Assembly (NCBI RefSeq): GCF_019656015.1
Contig: NZ_BPKW01000008.1
Location: forward strand, 1-64,000
Length of the DNA: 64,000 nt
Reading direction: 5' to 3'
Source of the DNA: Leuconostoc inhae
GTDB lineage: Bacteria > Bacillota > Bacilli > Lactobacillales > Lactobacillaceae
Below are positions 44,793-54,314 of this stretch, one piece after another; the first letter of the stretch is position 1, and each line of letters begins with the position of its first letter. Below the pieces are notes generated by a model, which saw nothing but the letters and a program-made list of their open reading frames with translations, had not been told where the DNA came from and did no database searches. Both the position numbers and the translations under genes were made by a program.

Positions 44793-44843
44793 AAACAGTC
44801 TCATTGGGGCAACTTTATTGTGGCACAATGAGACTGTTTTTTT
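44793..44843. terminator. Hairpin in the ula divergent region
   Basis: CAGTCTCATTG and CAATGAGACTG flank a roughly 20-base loop, followed by T7 on the plus strand and T4 on the minus strand. It lies before the ula promoter-like box and behind the regulator promoter, so it may insulate the two. An antiterminator role is possible. Confidence 0.5.
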
Positions 44844-44862
44844 AGATCTTGATAACAGATAA

Positions 44863-44894
44863 TATAATTGTACCAAAAAATGTAAGCGCATACA
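44863..44894 (+). promoter_or_regulatory. ula promoter box and cre site
   Basis: TATAAT (44863-44868) is followed by TGTAAGCGCATACA (44881-44894), a cre site downstream of the -10, placed for CcpA road-block repression. No good -35 is visible, suggesting activator dependence. Confidence 0.65.
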
Positions 44895-44933
44895 TTTTAA
44901 AACAACAATTTAGAATTGGAAAGGGATAGCATC

Positions 44934-46007
44934 ATGGCAAAAGCAACAAATATTGAAGAAGCAACACGTGAAAATTGGATTGAGAACACATTTCCAGAGT
45001 GGGGAACTTGGTTGAACGAAGAAATTGAGCAGGCAAATGTGCCTGATAAAAATTTCAAAATGTGGTGGTTAGCCAATAATGGTGTTTGGTTAAAAACACA
45101 CGAAAATACAAACATTTTAGTAGACTTATGGAATGGGACAGGAAAGCAGACCCATGGCTCAGGATTAATGAAAAAAGGACATCAAATGATGCGAATGAGT
45201 GGTGTCCAAAAAATGCAACCTAACTTAAGGTTACAACCGTTTGTTATTGATCCTTATGCCGTCAAAAACGTTGATGCTTTACTTGTAACGCATATTCATT
45301 CCGATCATTTAGATATTAATACAGCTGCTGCTGTTTTACAAAATAGTGGTCCAGAAACAAAGTTTATTGGGCCACAGGCTGTGGTTGATATTTGGGAAAG
45401 CTGGGGTGTACCGTCAGAACGCACAGTGGTTGTGCATCCCGGTGACGAAGTCACAGTTAAGTCAGTAACCATTAAAGCATTGGAAGCATTTGATCGTACG
45501 GCGCTTTTGACAGTAGATTCAGAGGTTAAAATTAAAGATTCATTGCCTCAAGATATGAATGAAATTGCGGTCAACTACCTATTCAAAACTTCAGGCGGTA
45601 ATTTGTATCATGCGGCTGACTCGCATATGTCAAACATGTTTGCCAAACATGGTAATGAAAATGATGTTGATGTTGAAATCATTAACTATGGTGAAAATCC
45701 CCGTGGTATTACTGACAAAGTCACATCATTAGATGTCTTGCGTTCGGCAGAAGACTTGAAAACAAAAGTTGTTATTCCAGTGCATTACGATATTTGGTCT
45801 AATTTTGATGCTGATCCTCAAGAAATTGTAAAAATTTGGGAAATGAAAAAGGATACACTGGACTATAAATTCCATCCATTTATTTGGAAGGTTGGCGGTA
45901 GTTATACTTTTCCACAAGATAAAGATCGCGTCCAATATCACTATGACCGAGGCTTCTCAGATGTCTTTTCAACAGACAATGACGTGCCATTCCCTTCATT
46001 TCTATAA
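44934..46007 (+). CDS. ulaG: L-ascorbate-6-phosphate lactonase UlaG
   Basis: 357 aa from ATG 44934. Metallo-beta-lactamase fold with [11 protein letters not shown] (HxHxDH metal motif) and later conserved His/Asp. Hydrolyses L-ascorbate 6-phosphate to 3-keto-L-gulonate 6-phosphate, the first step after PTS uptake. First gene of the ula operon. Confidence 0.93.
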   Translation: MAKATNIEEATRENWIENTFPEWGTWLNEEIEQANVPDKNFKMWWLANNGVWLKTHENTNILVDLWNGTGKQTHGSGLMKKGHQMMRMSGVQKMQPNLRLQPFVIDPYAVKNVDALLVTHIHSDHLDINTAAAVLQNSGPETKFIGPQAVVDIWESWGVPSERTVVVHPGDEVTVKSVTIKALEAFDRTALLTVDSEVKIKDSLPQDMNEIAVNYLFKTSGGNLYHAADSHMSNMFAKHGNENDVDVEIINYGENPRGITDKVTSLDVLRSAEDLKTKVVIPVHYDIWSNFDADPQEIVKIWEMKKDTLDYKFHPFIWKVGGSYTFPQDKDRVQYHYDRGFSDVFSTDNDVPFPSFL

Positions 46008-46017
46008 GGAGTAGAAA

Positions 46018-46497
46018 ATGACAATGCTTAAGTATTTTTATGATAATGATTTAGTACGTATTTATGATGAAACGCCTAAACAGTGGCAAGTAGCGTTACG
46101 TGTTGCTAGTGAAAACTTGAAAGAAAAAGGCATCATCACCGATGATTATGTTAATGAAATCATCAAAAATGTCGACACAAATGGTGCCTACATTGTCATA
46201 ACGCCAGGAGTTGTCATGCCACACGCATTGGCGACGGGACCAGGTGTATTAGGAACAGGTATTGGTTTTGCTAAATTTAGTGAACCAGTGTCATTTGAAG
46301 AGGGCAATCCAGATAAAGAAGGCAAATTATTCTTTACGTTGGCGGCTAAGGATGAAACCCAACATTTGGAAAATATTCAAAATTTAATGACGTTACTCAT
46401 GACTGATGGCATGATTGAAGCGTTGTCAGATATTGAAACGATGGCAGATTTTGTTCAAGTGATGGGTCAATTTGAAAATACCCCTGCAGAGCAGTGA
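46018..46497 (+). CDS. ulaC: Ascorbate PTS EIIA UlaC
   Basis: 159 aa, PTS EIIA type-2 fold with the phosphorylated His69 in VVMPHALA. Accepts phosphate from HPr and passes it to UlaB. Eleven bases separate it from ulaG; ulaA starts 10 bases after its stop. Confidence 0.92.
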   Translation: MTMLKYFYDNDLVRIYDETPKQWQVALRVASENLKEKGIITDDYVNEIIKNVDTNGAYIVITPGVVMPHALATGPGVLGTGIGFAKFSEPVSFEEGNPDKEGKLFFTLAAKDETQHLENIQNLMTLLMTDGMIEALSDIETMADFVQVMGQFENTPAEQ

Positions 46498-46507
46498 GGA
46501 GAGAATA

Positions 46508-48019
46508 ATGAGTAATATATTTGCAGGAATATTGAACATTTGGGAATTTTTTGCCAACAATATTTTGACACAACCAGCCTATATGATTGGGTTCATTGTG
46601 TTGATTGGTTATATGTTAGAAAAGAAACCTTGGTATGAAAGTTTAGCTGGTTTTTTGAAAGCAACGATTGGTTATATGATTTTGATGGTTGGTTCCACTG
46701 GACTTGTTACAAGTTTCCGACCAATATTAACTGGCTTGAAGGACCGATTTCATTTAACAGCAACAGTGATTGATCCGTACTTTGGTCAAAATGCTGTGAC
46801 AGATGGTCTAGAGAAAACATTTGGTCGCTCATTTGGGGATGTCATGATCCTATTATTGATTGCCTTTGTTTTCAACATTTTATTGGTTCGTTTTTCAAAA
46901 TACACGAAGTTGCGTGCCGTCTTCACAACTGGAAATGTCCAAGTACAACAAGCAGCAACTGCATTTTGGATTTTATTGTTTGCCATTCCGAGCTTAGGAC
47001 GCATTGAAGTATTGTTAGTTATGGGTGTTATCCTCGGTTTGTACTGGGCTGTTGGGTCAAACATGACGATTAAACCAATACAGCAATTAACTGATGGTGG
47101 TGGATTCGCTATTGCCCATCAGTAAATGTTTGGTATAGCGTTGGTGGCTTGGATTTCTGACAAAATGAAAAAATCATCCGATAAAAAGGATCATAAGCCA
47201 TCAAAACGTTTGGAAGATGTTACTTTACCAGGATTTTTGAGAATATTTAATGAAAATATGGTCGCAACTGCTATTTTGATGTTTTTGTTTTTCGGAATTA
47301 TCATGGTTGTCTTAGGACCAAGTTATTTCCATCAAGTATTTATTACCAGTAATGGGGCATCTGGATTGGCTAGTGGTGCAAGCTTTTTCTTCTATATTTT
47401 GACGACATCATTGGGATTTGCGGTTAATTTAGCTATTTTGCAACTAGGTGTGCGAACATTCGTTGGTGAGCTAACAGAAAGTTTCACTGGTATCAGTGAT
47501 ACAATCTTACCCAATTCAGTTCCCGGTATTGATGTTGCAGCCACATTTGCGTTTGGTGAGCAAAATGCTGTAACAATCGGCTTTTTATTTGGTGCATTAG
47601 GACAATTCTTAGCGATCGGTGCATTGATGGTCTTCCACTCACCGACGATTATTATTGCTGGCTTTATTCCCTTATTCTTTGATAACGCTGTCTTCGGTGT
47701 TATTGCCAATAATCGTGCAGGTGCCAAAGCTGCTATGATTTTGCCATTTTTCTCGGGGATCATCCAAGTGTTTGGCGCTGCGTTAATCTCAACATGGATT
47801 GGCATGTCAAAATTTGGTGGTTACTTAGGCATGTTCGATTGGGACACTGTTTGGCCAGGATTTGCAGTTATTTTGAAATATTTAGGTTACTTTGGGGTTG
47901 TTGTTATAGCTGCATTGTTATTGATTATTCCACAACTTGAATACCGTAAAGACCCTAAAAACTACTTTTTGATGGTTGAAGATTATGAAGCGTATAAAAA
48001 AAATAAAGGTATTGATTAA
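46508..48019 (+). pseudogene. ulaA: Ascorbate PTS EIIC UlaA, interrupted by TAA at 47123
   Basis: GAGGAGA precedes ATG 46508. Residues 1-205 and, after TAA 47123-47125, the following 297 residues are both UlaA sequence in one unbroken frame. At the break the product should read GHQQ-type (HQ, stop, MFGIALVAW), where UlaA proteins have a conserved extra Gln. A CAA to TAA change of one base explains it. The ORF from ATG 47126 has no ribosome-binding site nearby. Unless read through or edited by a suppressor, the ascorbate permease is truncated in this strain. Confidence 0.9.
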
Positions 48020-48055
48020 GCATACTTTTTACACAAATAGAAATGGAGAAATATA

Positions 48056-48361
48056 ATGAATATTTTAGTATCTTGTGCTAACGGTTCTGGTACCAGTTTA
48101 ATGATGATGAAGAGTGTCGAAAAGTCAATGAAAAAATTAGGCATTCCAGTCACAAAGATTAATCACACGAGTATTGCTGAGGGTAAGTCAACGGCTGCCC
48201 AATATGACGCAGTTTTTACGCCACTAAACTTTGTCGACATGTTTGCAGATGTTGCTAAAAAAGGGGTGACAGTTGTTGGTGTGAAAAACGTTATGAGTGA
48301 TAAAGAAATTACACAACGTATTATTGATGAAACTAATTTTGAAGAAAAATATAAAAAGTGA
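48056..48361 (+). CDS. ulaB: Ascorbate PTS EIIB UlaB
   Basis: 101 aa. P-loop-like SCANGSGTS with the phosphocysteine Cys7. Transfers phosphate to ascorbate in the UlaA channel. Intact although ulaA is broken. Confidence 0.93.
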   Translation: MNILVSCANGSGTSLMMMKSVEKSMKKLGIPVTKINHTSIAEGKSTAAQYDAVFTPLNFVDMFADVAKKGVTVVGVKNVMSDKEITQRIIDETNFEEKYKK

Positions 48362-48371
48362 GGATAGAAAA

Positions 48372-49010
48372 ATGACAAAACCTAATTTACAAATTGCTTT
48401 AGACCAAAATACCTTAGCAGACGCAGTTAAAATAGCACATTTAGCAGGAGCCATTGTTGACATTGTTGAAGTAGGAACGATTTTAGAACTACAAGCAGGG
48501 CAAGATGCAATCCGCGTGCTGCGAGCCATGTTTCCGGATAAAATCATTGCTTCTGACACAAAATGTGCCGATGCTGGCTCAACAGTTGCACAAAATTCTA
48601 AAGATGCTGGTGCTGATTTGATGACGGTGATTGATTCTGCAACGATTGCGACGATGAAGTCGGCAAAATCAGTGTTAGATGGGATTCAAGTCGAGTTATA
48701 CTCAGCATGGAATTGGGATTTAGCAGCAAAGTGGCAAGCAATTGGCATTGAACAAGTTATTTATCATCAAAGTCGCGATGCGTTGCTTGCTGGAGAAGTA
48801 TGGGGTAAAAAAGATTTAGATATTGTTAAGAAATTTATTAAAATGGGATTTAAAGTCTCTGTAACAGGGGGCTTAAATTTAGACACAATCAAACTATTTA
48901 AAGACGTGCCGGTTTATACATTTATTGCTGGTCGCGCGATTACTGGTCAAGCAGATCCCGCTGCAGCTGCGCAAGACTTCCAAGATGAAATTAAAAAGTA
49001 CTGGTCATAA
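48372..49010 (+). CDS. ulaD: 3-keto-L-gulonate-6-phosphate decarboxylase UlaD
   Basis: 212 aa from ATG 48372 (GAGGATAG upstream). OMP decarboxylase superfamily; LQIALDQ, ASDTKCADAGSTVAQ and VTGGL...AGRAIT phosphate loop. Converts 3-keto-L-gulonate 6-phosphate to L-xylulose 5-phosphate. Confidence 0.93.
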   Translation: MTKPNLQIALDQNTLADAVKIAHLAGAIVDIVEVGTILELQAGQDAIRVLRAMFPDKIIASDTKCADAGSTVAQNSKDAGADLMTVIDSATIATMKSAKSVLDGIQVELYSAWNWDLAAKWQAIGIEQVIYHQSRDALLAGEVWGKKDLDIVKKFIKMGFKVSVTGGLNLDTIKLFKDVPVYTFIAGRAITGQADPAAAAQDFQDEIKKYWS

Positions 49011-49012
49011 TA

Positions 49013-49876
49013 ATGGTGAAACTTGGAGTTAATGAAAAATCATTGCCAGCCACGATGTCATGGTTGGACAAATTAAAGTTTGCTAAAAAGCGAGGTTTTT
49101 CATTTGTAGAGCTGTCAATTGATGAAACTGATGCGCGTATAGCGCGCTTAAATTGGAATAGAGAACAGCGATTTAGTTTAGTCAAAGATATTTATGAATC
49201 TGGTGTCTCCATTGATACGATGATGTTATCAGCACTTAGAAAGTTTCCACTTGGTTCAGAAAACAAGGATATTTATGACCAATCGTTCGACATGTGTCAA
49301 AAAGCGATTGTCTTAGCTAAAGATCTCGGTATACGTAATATTCAAATTGCAGGTTATGATGAGTATTATGGCTCAAAAACACCATTGACTCACGAAAATT
49401 TTATTGAAAATTTGCAACGCGTCGTGAATTTTGCAGCCCAACATCAAGTCATGATTTCTATTGAAACAATGGATGATTGTTTCATTAATTCAATTGCTAA
49501 AATAAAAAATGTTAAAAAAGCGATTGTATCACCTTGGTTACAAGCTTATCCTGATCTAGGAAATATTTCAGCTTGGCCAGATAATAAACCAATAGAAGAT
49601 TTGACACAAGGTTTGGATAACATTATTGCTATTCATGTAAAAGATGTGTTAGCTGTAACTGAACAGACGTCTGGAAAATTCAAAGATGTACCATTTGGTA
49701 AAGGGGATGTTAATTTTCTCGGTTTGTTTAAAGCATTAAAGCGTGTTGGGTACCAAGGGACTTTCACCATTGAAATGTGGTCAGAAAATGATATTGATGC
49801 CGATAGCAAAGTTATTTTTGCCCATGATTTCATTGTTGATTTGTTAACGCAAGCTGGTTTATTAGTGGAAGGATAA
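49013..49876 (+). CDS. ulaE: L-xylulose-5-phosphate 3-epimerase UlaE
   Basis: 287 aa. AP-endonuclease-2-like TIM barrel (FVELSIDETDARIARL, IQIAGYDEYYG, IHVKDV, FTIEMWSEN with metal Glu/His). Interconverts L-xylulose and L-ribulose 5-phosphate. Two bases after ulaD. Confidence 0.93.
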   Translation: MVKLGVNEKSLPATMSWLDKLKFAKKRGFSFVELSIDETDARIARLNWNREQRFSLVKDIYESGVSIDTMMLSALRKFPLGSENKDIYDQSFDMCQKAIVLAKDLGIRNIQIAGYDEYYGSKTPLTHENFIENLQRVVNFAAQHQVMISIETMDDCFINSIAKIKNVKKAIVSPWLQAYPDLGNISAWPDNKPIEDLTQGLDNIIAIHVKDVLAVTEQTSGKFKDVPFGKGDVNFLGLFKALKRVGYQGTFTIEMWSENDIDADSKVIFAHDFIVDLLTQAGLLVEG

Positions 49877-49878
49877 TG

Positions 49879-50607
49879 ATGTTAGAAAAACTAAAACAAG
49901 AAGTATACAATGCCAATATGTCATTGCCTAAATTAGGGCTTGTCACTTTTACATGGGGCAACGTATCTGGTATTGATCGTGAAAAGGGATTGTTTGTTAT
50001 TAAACCATCTGGTGTGGCGTATGAGGCGTTAAAACCTGCTGATATGGTTGTGATTAATTTAGATGGCGAGGTTGTTGAAGGTGATTTAAATCCATCAAGT
50101 GATACACCAACACATGCCTATTTGTATCGTCATTTTGAAAATATTGGTGGCATTACGCATACGCATTCGCCTTGGGGGGTATCCTTTGCAGCAGCGAAAA
50201 TGGATATTCCAGCGGTGAGTACAACACATGCTGACACGTTCTATGGTGATATTCCATGTGTACCGGCACTTAATGAAGAACAAATTCGCTCAGCCTATGA
50301 GATGAATACAGGGGCCGTCATTGTGTCAGAATTTGAACGGCGAGGCATAGATCCAGATGCGACACCAGCGGCATTAGTTAGTCAGCATGGGCCATTTTCC
50401 TGGGGACCAACACCTGAAAAATCAGTTTATAACGCTAAAGTATTAGAAGTATCAGCTGAAATTAGTTATCATGCACTACAGTCAACACGATCAGATATCC
50501 ACGTGCCACAGTATTTATTAGATAAACATTACTATCGTAAACATGGTGCTAATGCTTATTATGGACAAGGGTCTGCGCAATCGAGGACTCATATATCACA
50601 TGTATAA
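49879..50607 (+). CDS. ulaF: L-ribulose-5-phosphate 4-epimerase UlaF/AraD
   Basis: 242 aa. Class II aldolase fold with zinc His in HTHSPWGVSFAAA and HADTFYG, plus TWGNVSG at the N terminus. Forms D-xylulose 5-phosphate, which enters phosphoketolase metabolism. A second ATG 3 bases earlier overlaps the ulaE stop. End of the operon. Confidence 0.93.
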   Translation: MLEKLKQEVYNANMSLPKLGLVTFTWGNVSGIDREKGLFVIKPSGVAYEALKPADMVVINLDGEVVEGDLNPSSDTPTHAYLYRHFENIGGITHTHSPWGVSFAAAKMDIPAVSTTHADTFYGDIPCVPALNEEQIRSAYEMNTGAVIVSEFERRGIDPDATPAALVSQHGPFSWGPTPEKSVYNAKVLEVSAEISYHALQSTRSDIHVPQYLLDKHYYRKHGANAYYGQGSAQSRTHISHV

Positions 50608-50650
50608 TGGTATGATGTGATATATAGTATTTAGGATCATAAGCAAACGT

Positions 50651-50696
50651 ATACTAAAATACCGGACAGATTTTCTTCTGTCCGGTATTTTAGTAT
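50651..50696. terminator. Bidirectional terminator after ulaF
   Basis: Perfect 20-base arms from ATACTAAAATACC onward, loop TTTTCT, with A/T flanks. Confidence 0.92.
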
Positions 50697-50702
50697 GTCT
50701 GG

Positions 50703-52301
50703 TTATTTTTTAACTTTTGCGTTAACACGCTGTGCTTGTTTAAAGTATTTTGTCATAACCGAGCTAACAGTTCCCCAATAGAAAAAAATTAGAGAGCCAA
50801 CAATAATGAAAATAAAATCAAAAGGATAGTGAATCCAATTTTGACCATTAAATTCTTTTGATCCGATGTAAGACATGATAGAAATAAAAATCAAGTAACC
50901 AATCATCCAAAAGCTACCTTTGAAAGCACGTTTCGTTTTGTTAAAACCGTTACGCCATTCGTAGTAAAAATAAAAAGGTAAGCCTAGTAGAATGACTAGG
51001 ATGACTTCTATCGTTGTTGGCCACATCGCCCAGTAAGTAGCCAGGGATGCAAGAACAAAAGATAAAGGTGCCATGTAATTGAGTAGCTTGCCGCGGAAAG
51101 GGCGTGTAAATTCAGGCGCCATTTGCCGCAATGAGACGGCAGTTACCGGGCCAGTTAAGTAAGCAATTAGTGTAGACGTTGAAATCACACTGGCAAGAGT
51201 GCCCCAAGACCTGAAGATAGATACCATGAGCATACTCAAAATTGCGTTGACAACCATAGCAATGCGGGGTGTACCATACTTTTGGTTTATTTTACCTACA
51301 AATTTTGGAATGTGATTGTTTGACACCATTGCTGCCAAAGTTCGACTCGAAGATGCTACAAACGATACGCCAGTACCAAATGGTGAGATGAAAGCGTCCA
51401 TGTAGAGTAACACTGATAACCAATGAATACCCAGTAAAATAGCTAAATCAGCAAAAGGAGAAGCAAAGTTAATACCATGCCACCCGCTCTTAGCAATCAT
51501 AGCTGGATTAAGTGATGTAATGAAAGTACTTTGCAGTAAGACATATATAATGCCACTGATAATAAGAGAATAGGCGATACCACGTCCAATATTACGTTTT
51601 GGGTTTTCTATTTCACTCCCCATATTAATCACTGTCTGGAAGGCGTTAAATGAAAAGATAATACCTGATACGGTTGTTGCAGCAAATATAGGTGCTGTGC
51701 CATAGGGCATAAATTCGTGCAGGTTGGTCCCGTAATTTTCTGGGTGAAATCCTGATAATGTCAGCATGACAATCGTCAAAATAGGAACACCAATTTTGAA
51801 AATGGAAATCACACTTGTGAAGTTAGTTAATAGTGCGACAGACCAATAATTGAGTAACGTGAAAACAACAATAAAAGCAAAGACAACGAGTAAACCAGTT
51901 GTTGTAATTGAACCGTTTGAAATGAAATTTCGTGTCCAATTAGCCCACGCCCAAGGCCATGAGCTCATATATTGTACAGCAGCAACTGATTCGATAGGAA
52001 TTAATGTAATTAATGATATCCAATTAGCCCAAGAGGCAATAAAGCCAAGCAGCGAGCCATGCGTATATTGCGCATATTTACTCATCCCACCTGATTGTGG
52101 GAACATTGTTCCGAGTTCAATATAATTGTAAGCAATTGTACCAATGATGATTCCGCCAATTACCCAAGAAATAATTGAAGCTGGGCCGGCAATCTTTGAG
52201 GCTTCCCAAGCGCCGAATAGCCAACCAGATCCGATAAGTGATCCTAGACCTAGCATGATGAGCTGAAACAGACCGATCTTTTTATTATGATGTGTGTCCA
52301 T
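50703..52301 (-). CDS. APC amino-acid permease, aspartate/glutamate-type
   Basis: 532 aa from ATG 52301 (GGAGG upstream), 12-14 hydrophobic segments. LGLGSLIGSGWLFGAW and IIGGIIIGTIAYNYIELGTMFPQSGG resemble the YveA/AspT-type aspartate-proton symporter group. Extended C-terminal membrane region. Substrate is a guess. Confidence 0.75.
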   Translation of the reverse strand: MDTHHNKKIGLFQLIMLGLGSLIGSGWLFGAWEASKIAGPASIISWVIGGIIIGTIAYNYIELGTMFPQSGGMSKYAQYTHGSLLGFIASWANWISLITLIPIESVAAVQYMSSWPWAWANWTRNFISNGSITTTGLLVVFAFIVVFTLLNYWSVALLTNFTSVISIFKIGVPILTIVMLTLSGFHPENYGTNLHEFMPYGTAPIFAATTVSGIIFSFNAFQTVINMGSEIENPKRNIGRGIAYSLIISGIIYVLLQSTFITSLNPAMIAKSGWHGINFASPFADLAILLGIHWLSVLLYMDAFISPFGTGVSFVASSSRTLAAMVSNNHIPKFVGKINQKYGTPRIAMVVNAILSMLMVSIFRSWGTLASVISTSTLIAYLTGPVTAVSLRQMAPEFTRPFRGKLLNYMAPLSFVLASLATYWAMWPTTIEVILVILLGLPFYFYYEWRNGFNKTKRAFKGSFWMIGYLIFISIMSYIGSKEFNGQNWIHYPFDFIFIIVGSLIFFYWGTVSSVMTKYFKQAQRVNAKVKK

Positions 52302-52538
52302 GTGTCCTCCGTGACATATGCTTAAAAGCATACCACTTTTTGCGATAAGAATAAAATTCATGCCGCCAAATACTGTGATTTTTGAGGTGAGGTTTAAGAA
52401 TTTGTTAAAATAAAGGGACAAATTTGACGATAGTGGCACATTAAAAAATTCAATAATTAGTTACTTTTTGAATTAAAGTAACATCATATTGAATTTTTTA
52501 TCAATTTAGTGGGTAATATTATTGGGGCATGTCTGTGA

Positions 52539-52868
52539 TCAAGATTCACTGACATTTTTCTTATATAGTGTGATAAATTCTTTTATAAGATCTTGATAGG
52601 TAATAGCGGTCATCAAGTGATCTTGTGCATGGACCATATACAAATTAACCTCGGTATGTTCGCCTTGCGCCTCTTTCGTTAACATATCACTTTGAATATG
52701 ATGGGCTTCGCTCAATGCTTGGTTGGATTGTGTCATGAACTGATCAGCTTTTTCAAAATCATCTTTTTTCGCCGCTTCAAGCGCTTCATGAGCTAGTCCT
52801 TTAGCATTGCCGGCGTTCATAATGATACCCATAACGACGTTCATATACTGATCGTCCATATTACTCAA
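52539..52868 (-). CDS. PTS EIIA, lactose/cellobiose type
   Basis: 109 aa; the phospho-His site HAQDHLM lies near residue 80. All-helical trimer type. Overlaps the EIIB gene by 8 bases. Confidence 0.9.
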   Translation of the reverse strand: MSNMDDQYMNVVMGIIMNAGNAKGLAHEALEAAKKDDFEKADQFMTQSNQALSEAHHIQSDMLTKEAQGEHTEVNLYMVHAQDHLMTAITYQDLIKEFITLYKKNVSES

Positions 52869-53187
52869 CTCCCATCAAATTTTCTGCAAGTTCAAGTACT
52901 TTTTCGCCGTTCATCATGCCGTAGTCGACCATAGGTATAACTGCCATTGGAATATTTTTGGCATCGGTTTTAGACTGCACTTCTGCTTTTAAATAGGATA
53001 CTTGTGGACCTAAAAGTACCACATTAGGTATGTTGTCAGAATTTAATTGTGTATCAATGTCAGAGGTGGATTTTGCAAAAATTGTGTAATTTTTATTTTG
53101 TTTTTCGGCAACTTGTTGGATTTTTTGTACCAGCAATGAAGTTGACATACCAGCAGCACAGGCCAACATGATAATTTTTTCAGACAT
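52861..53187 (-). CDS. PTS EIIB, lactose/cellobiose type
   Basis: 108 aa; phospho-Cys in MLACAAGMSTSLLV near residue 10. Takes phosphate from the EIIA and gives it to the sugar. Third gene of the cre-controlled operon. Confidence 0.92.
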   Translation of the reverse strand: MSEKIIMLACAAGMSTSLLVQKIQQVAEKQNKNYTIFAKSTSDIDTQLNSDNIPNVVLLGPQVSYLKAEVQSKTDAKNIPMAVIPMVDYGMMNGEKVLELAENLMGVE

Positions 53188-53203
53188 AATATTTCTCCTT
53201 TAT

Positions 53204-54295
53204 TCAGTTACTAGTTACTAATTTAAATGTTTGCCAAGGTTTAATTGTGTTGAGAATAGCCAAATTAGTACTGTCTACTTGACCAATAACATTATAATGC
53301 CCATCATTTTCCCAAGGTTGTAAGGCAATTTGTAATTCGCCTTTGTATTGTCCAAAGCTGTCATTACCAATAATAATATCACCTAAAACAATGTCAGATA
53401 AATTATTCGGTGTCATGTCAGCATGACTATATTTGATACGTGATTGGCTAGATCTAATCATGTATCCCGAATAATCACCTCTATACAATTGTAATTCATC
53501 TAATGTGATGTGTTTTTCAACATCAGATATATTCGAATTCAAATTTACTTCTAATACAGGATAAGGACTTAGAAATGCGTCTCTAATAGCTGTTAATTCT
53601 GATACATCAAGCATAGAACTACTTGTATAGATGTTATCTATCAAATTAGTTTGTTTGATTAGTTGTACTTGACTCGCAGCTGACATATTGCGTTGTGCTT
53701 CCATTGACACCATTTTATTAGCAATCGGCCATGGACCAATTTTGCCAGTGGTGCCATCAATAAATGCTGATGTTTCAAGATTATGGTCTTTATATTTTTT
53801 TGCGGTTGCCATGAAGTAATCCGCTTGAAGACCTGTACGTAGCTGAGGGTAAAAATTATGAGAGCCAGTCAGATTATTAGTATTGGCACCGAAATCACAA
53901 ATCATGTCAATATAGTGTTGGCCACGCGAAATGTTGGTTTCTATTTTTAAATTCCAAGGATTAAAAGTCATTTTGGTTTCTTCGTATCCTGTGAAGCCTT
54001 CATCTAAACGGATAGTCGTGACACCTAATTCTTTAAAAAAGCTTAGATCAGAATAATCAATATTAAGCTGTTTAAATAATTTAGGATTAATATCGATGCA
54101 GGTTTGCATATCCAGTTGATTGCCATATTGAATGATTTGTTTAAATTGACTAATGACAGTAGACGAATCTTTTGCGACTTCTAACAAAGATGTAAAAATT
54201 TTTTTATATCCTAATTGATGAGCTTGATCAAGGTAAGCTTGCATGTCCTTAAAGGAACTTTTAGATGGATAAATTGAAATGCCTAATTCACTCAT
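53204..54295 (-). CDS. MupG-like 6-phospho-glycosidase (DUF871)
   Basis: 363 aa from ATG 54295 (AAGGAG). GISIYPSKSSFKDMQAYLDQAHQLGYKKIFTS and TTIRLDEGFTGYEE are the DUF871/MupG signature: TIM barrel plus a C-terminal cyclophilin-like domain. B. subtilis MupG cleaves MurNAc-6P-GlcNAc. Here it sits in a PTS operon in place of a GH1 or GH4 enzyme, so it probably hydrolyses the phosphorylated sugar imported by that PTS. Confidence 0.82.
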   Translation of the reverse strand: MSELGISIYPSKSSFKDMQAYLDQAHQLGYKKIFTSLLEVAKDSSTVISQFKQIIQYGNQLDMQTCIDINPKLFKQLNIDYSDLSFFKELGVTTIRLDEGFTGYEETKMTFNPWNLKIETNISRGQHYIDMICDFGANTNNLTGSHNFYPQLRTGLQADYFMATAKKYKDHNLETSAFIDGTTGKIGPWPIANKMVSMEAQRNMSAASQVQLIKQTNLIDNIYTSSSMLDVSELTAIRDAFLSPYPVLEVNLNSNISDVEKHITLDELQLYRGDYSGYMIRSSQSRIKYSHADMTPNNLSDIVLGDIIIGNDSFGQYKGELQIALQPWENDGHYNVIGQVDSTNLAILNTIKPWQTFKLVTSN

Positions 54296-54314
54296 GATTA
54301 ACTCCTTATTTAAT

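Noticed and set aside
47126-48019. Separate membrane-protein gene starting at ATG 47126
   Set aside because: Same frame as the upstream ulaA half, directly after its stop, without a ribosome-binding site; better read as the 3' half of ulaA.
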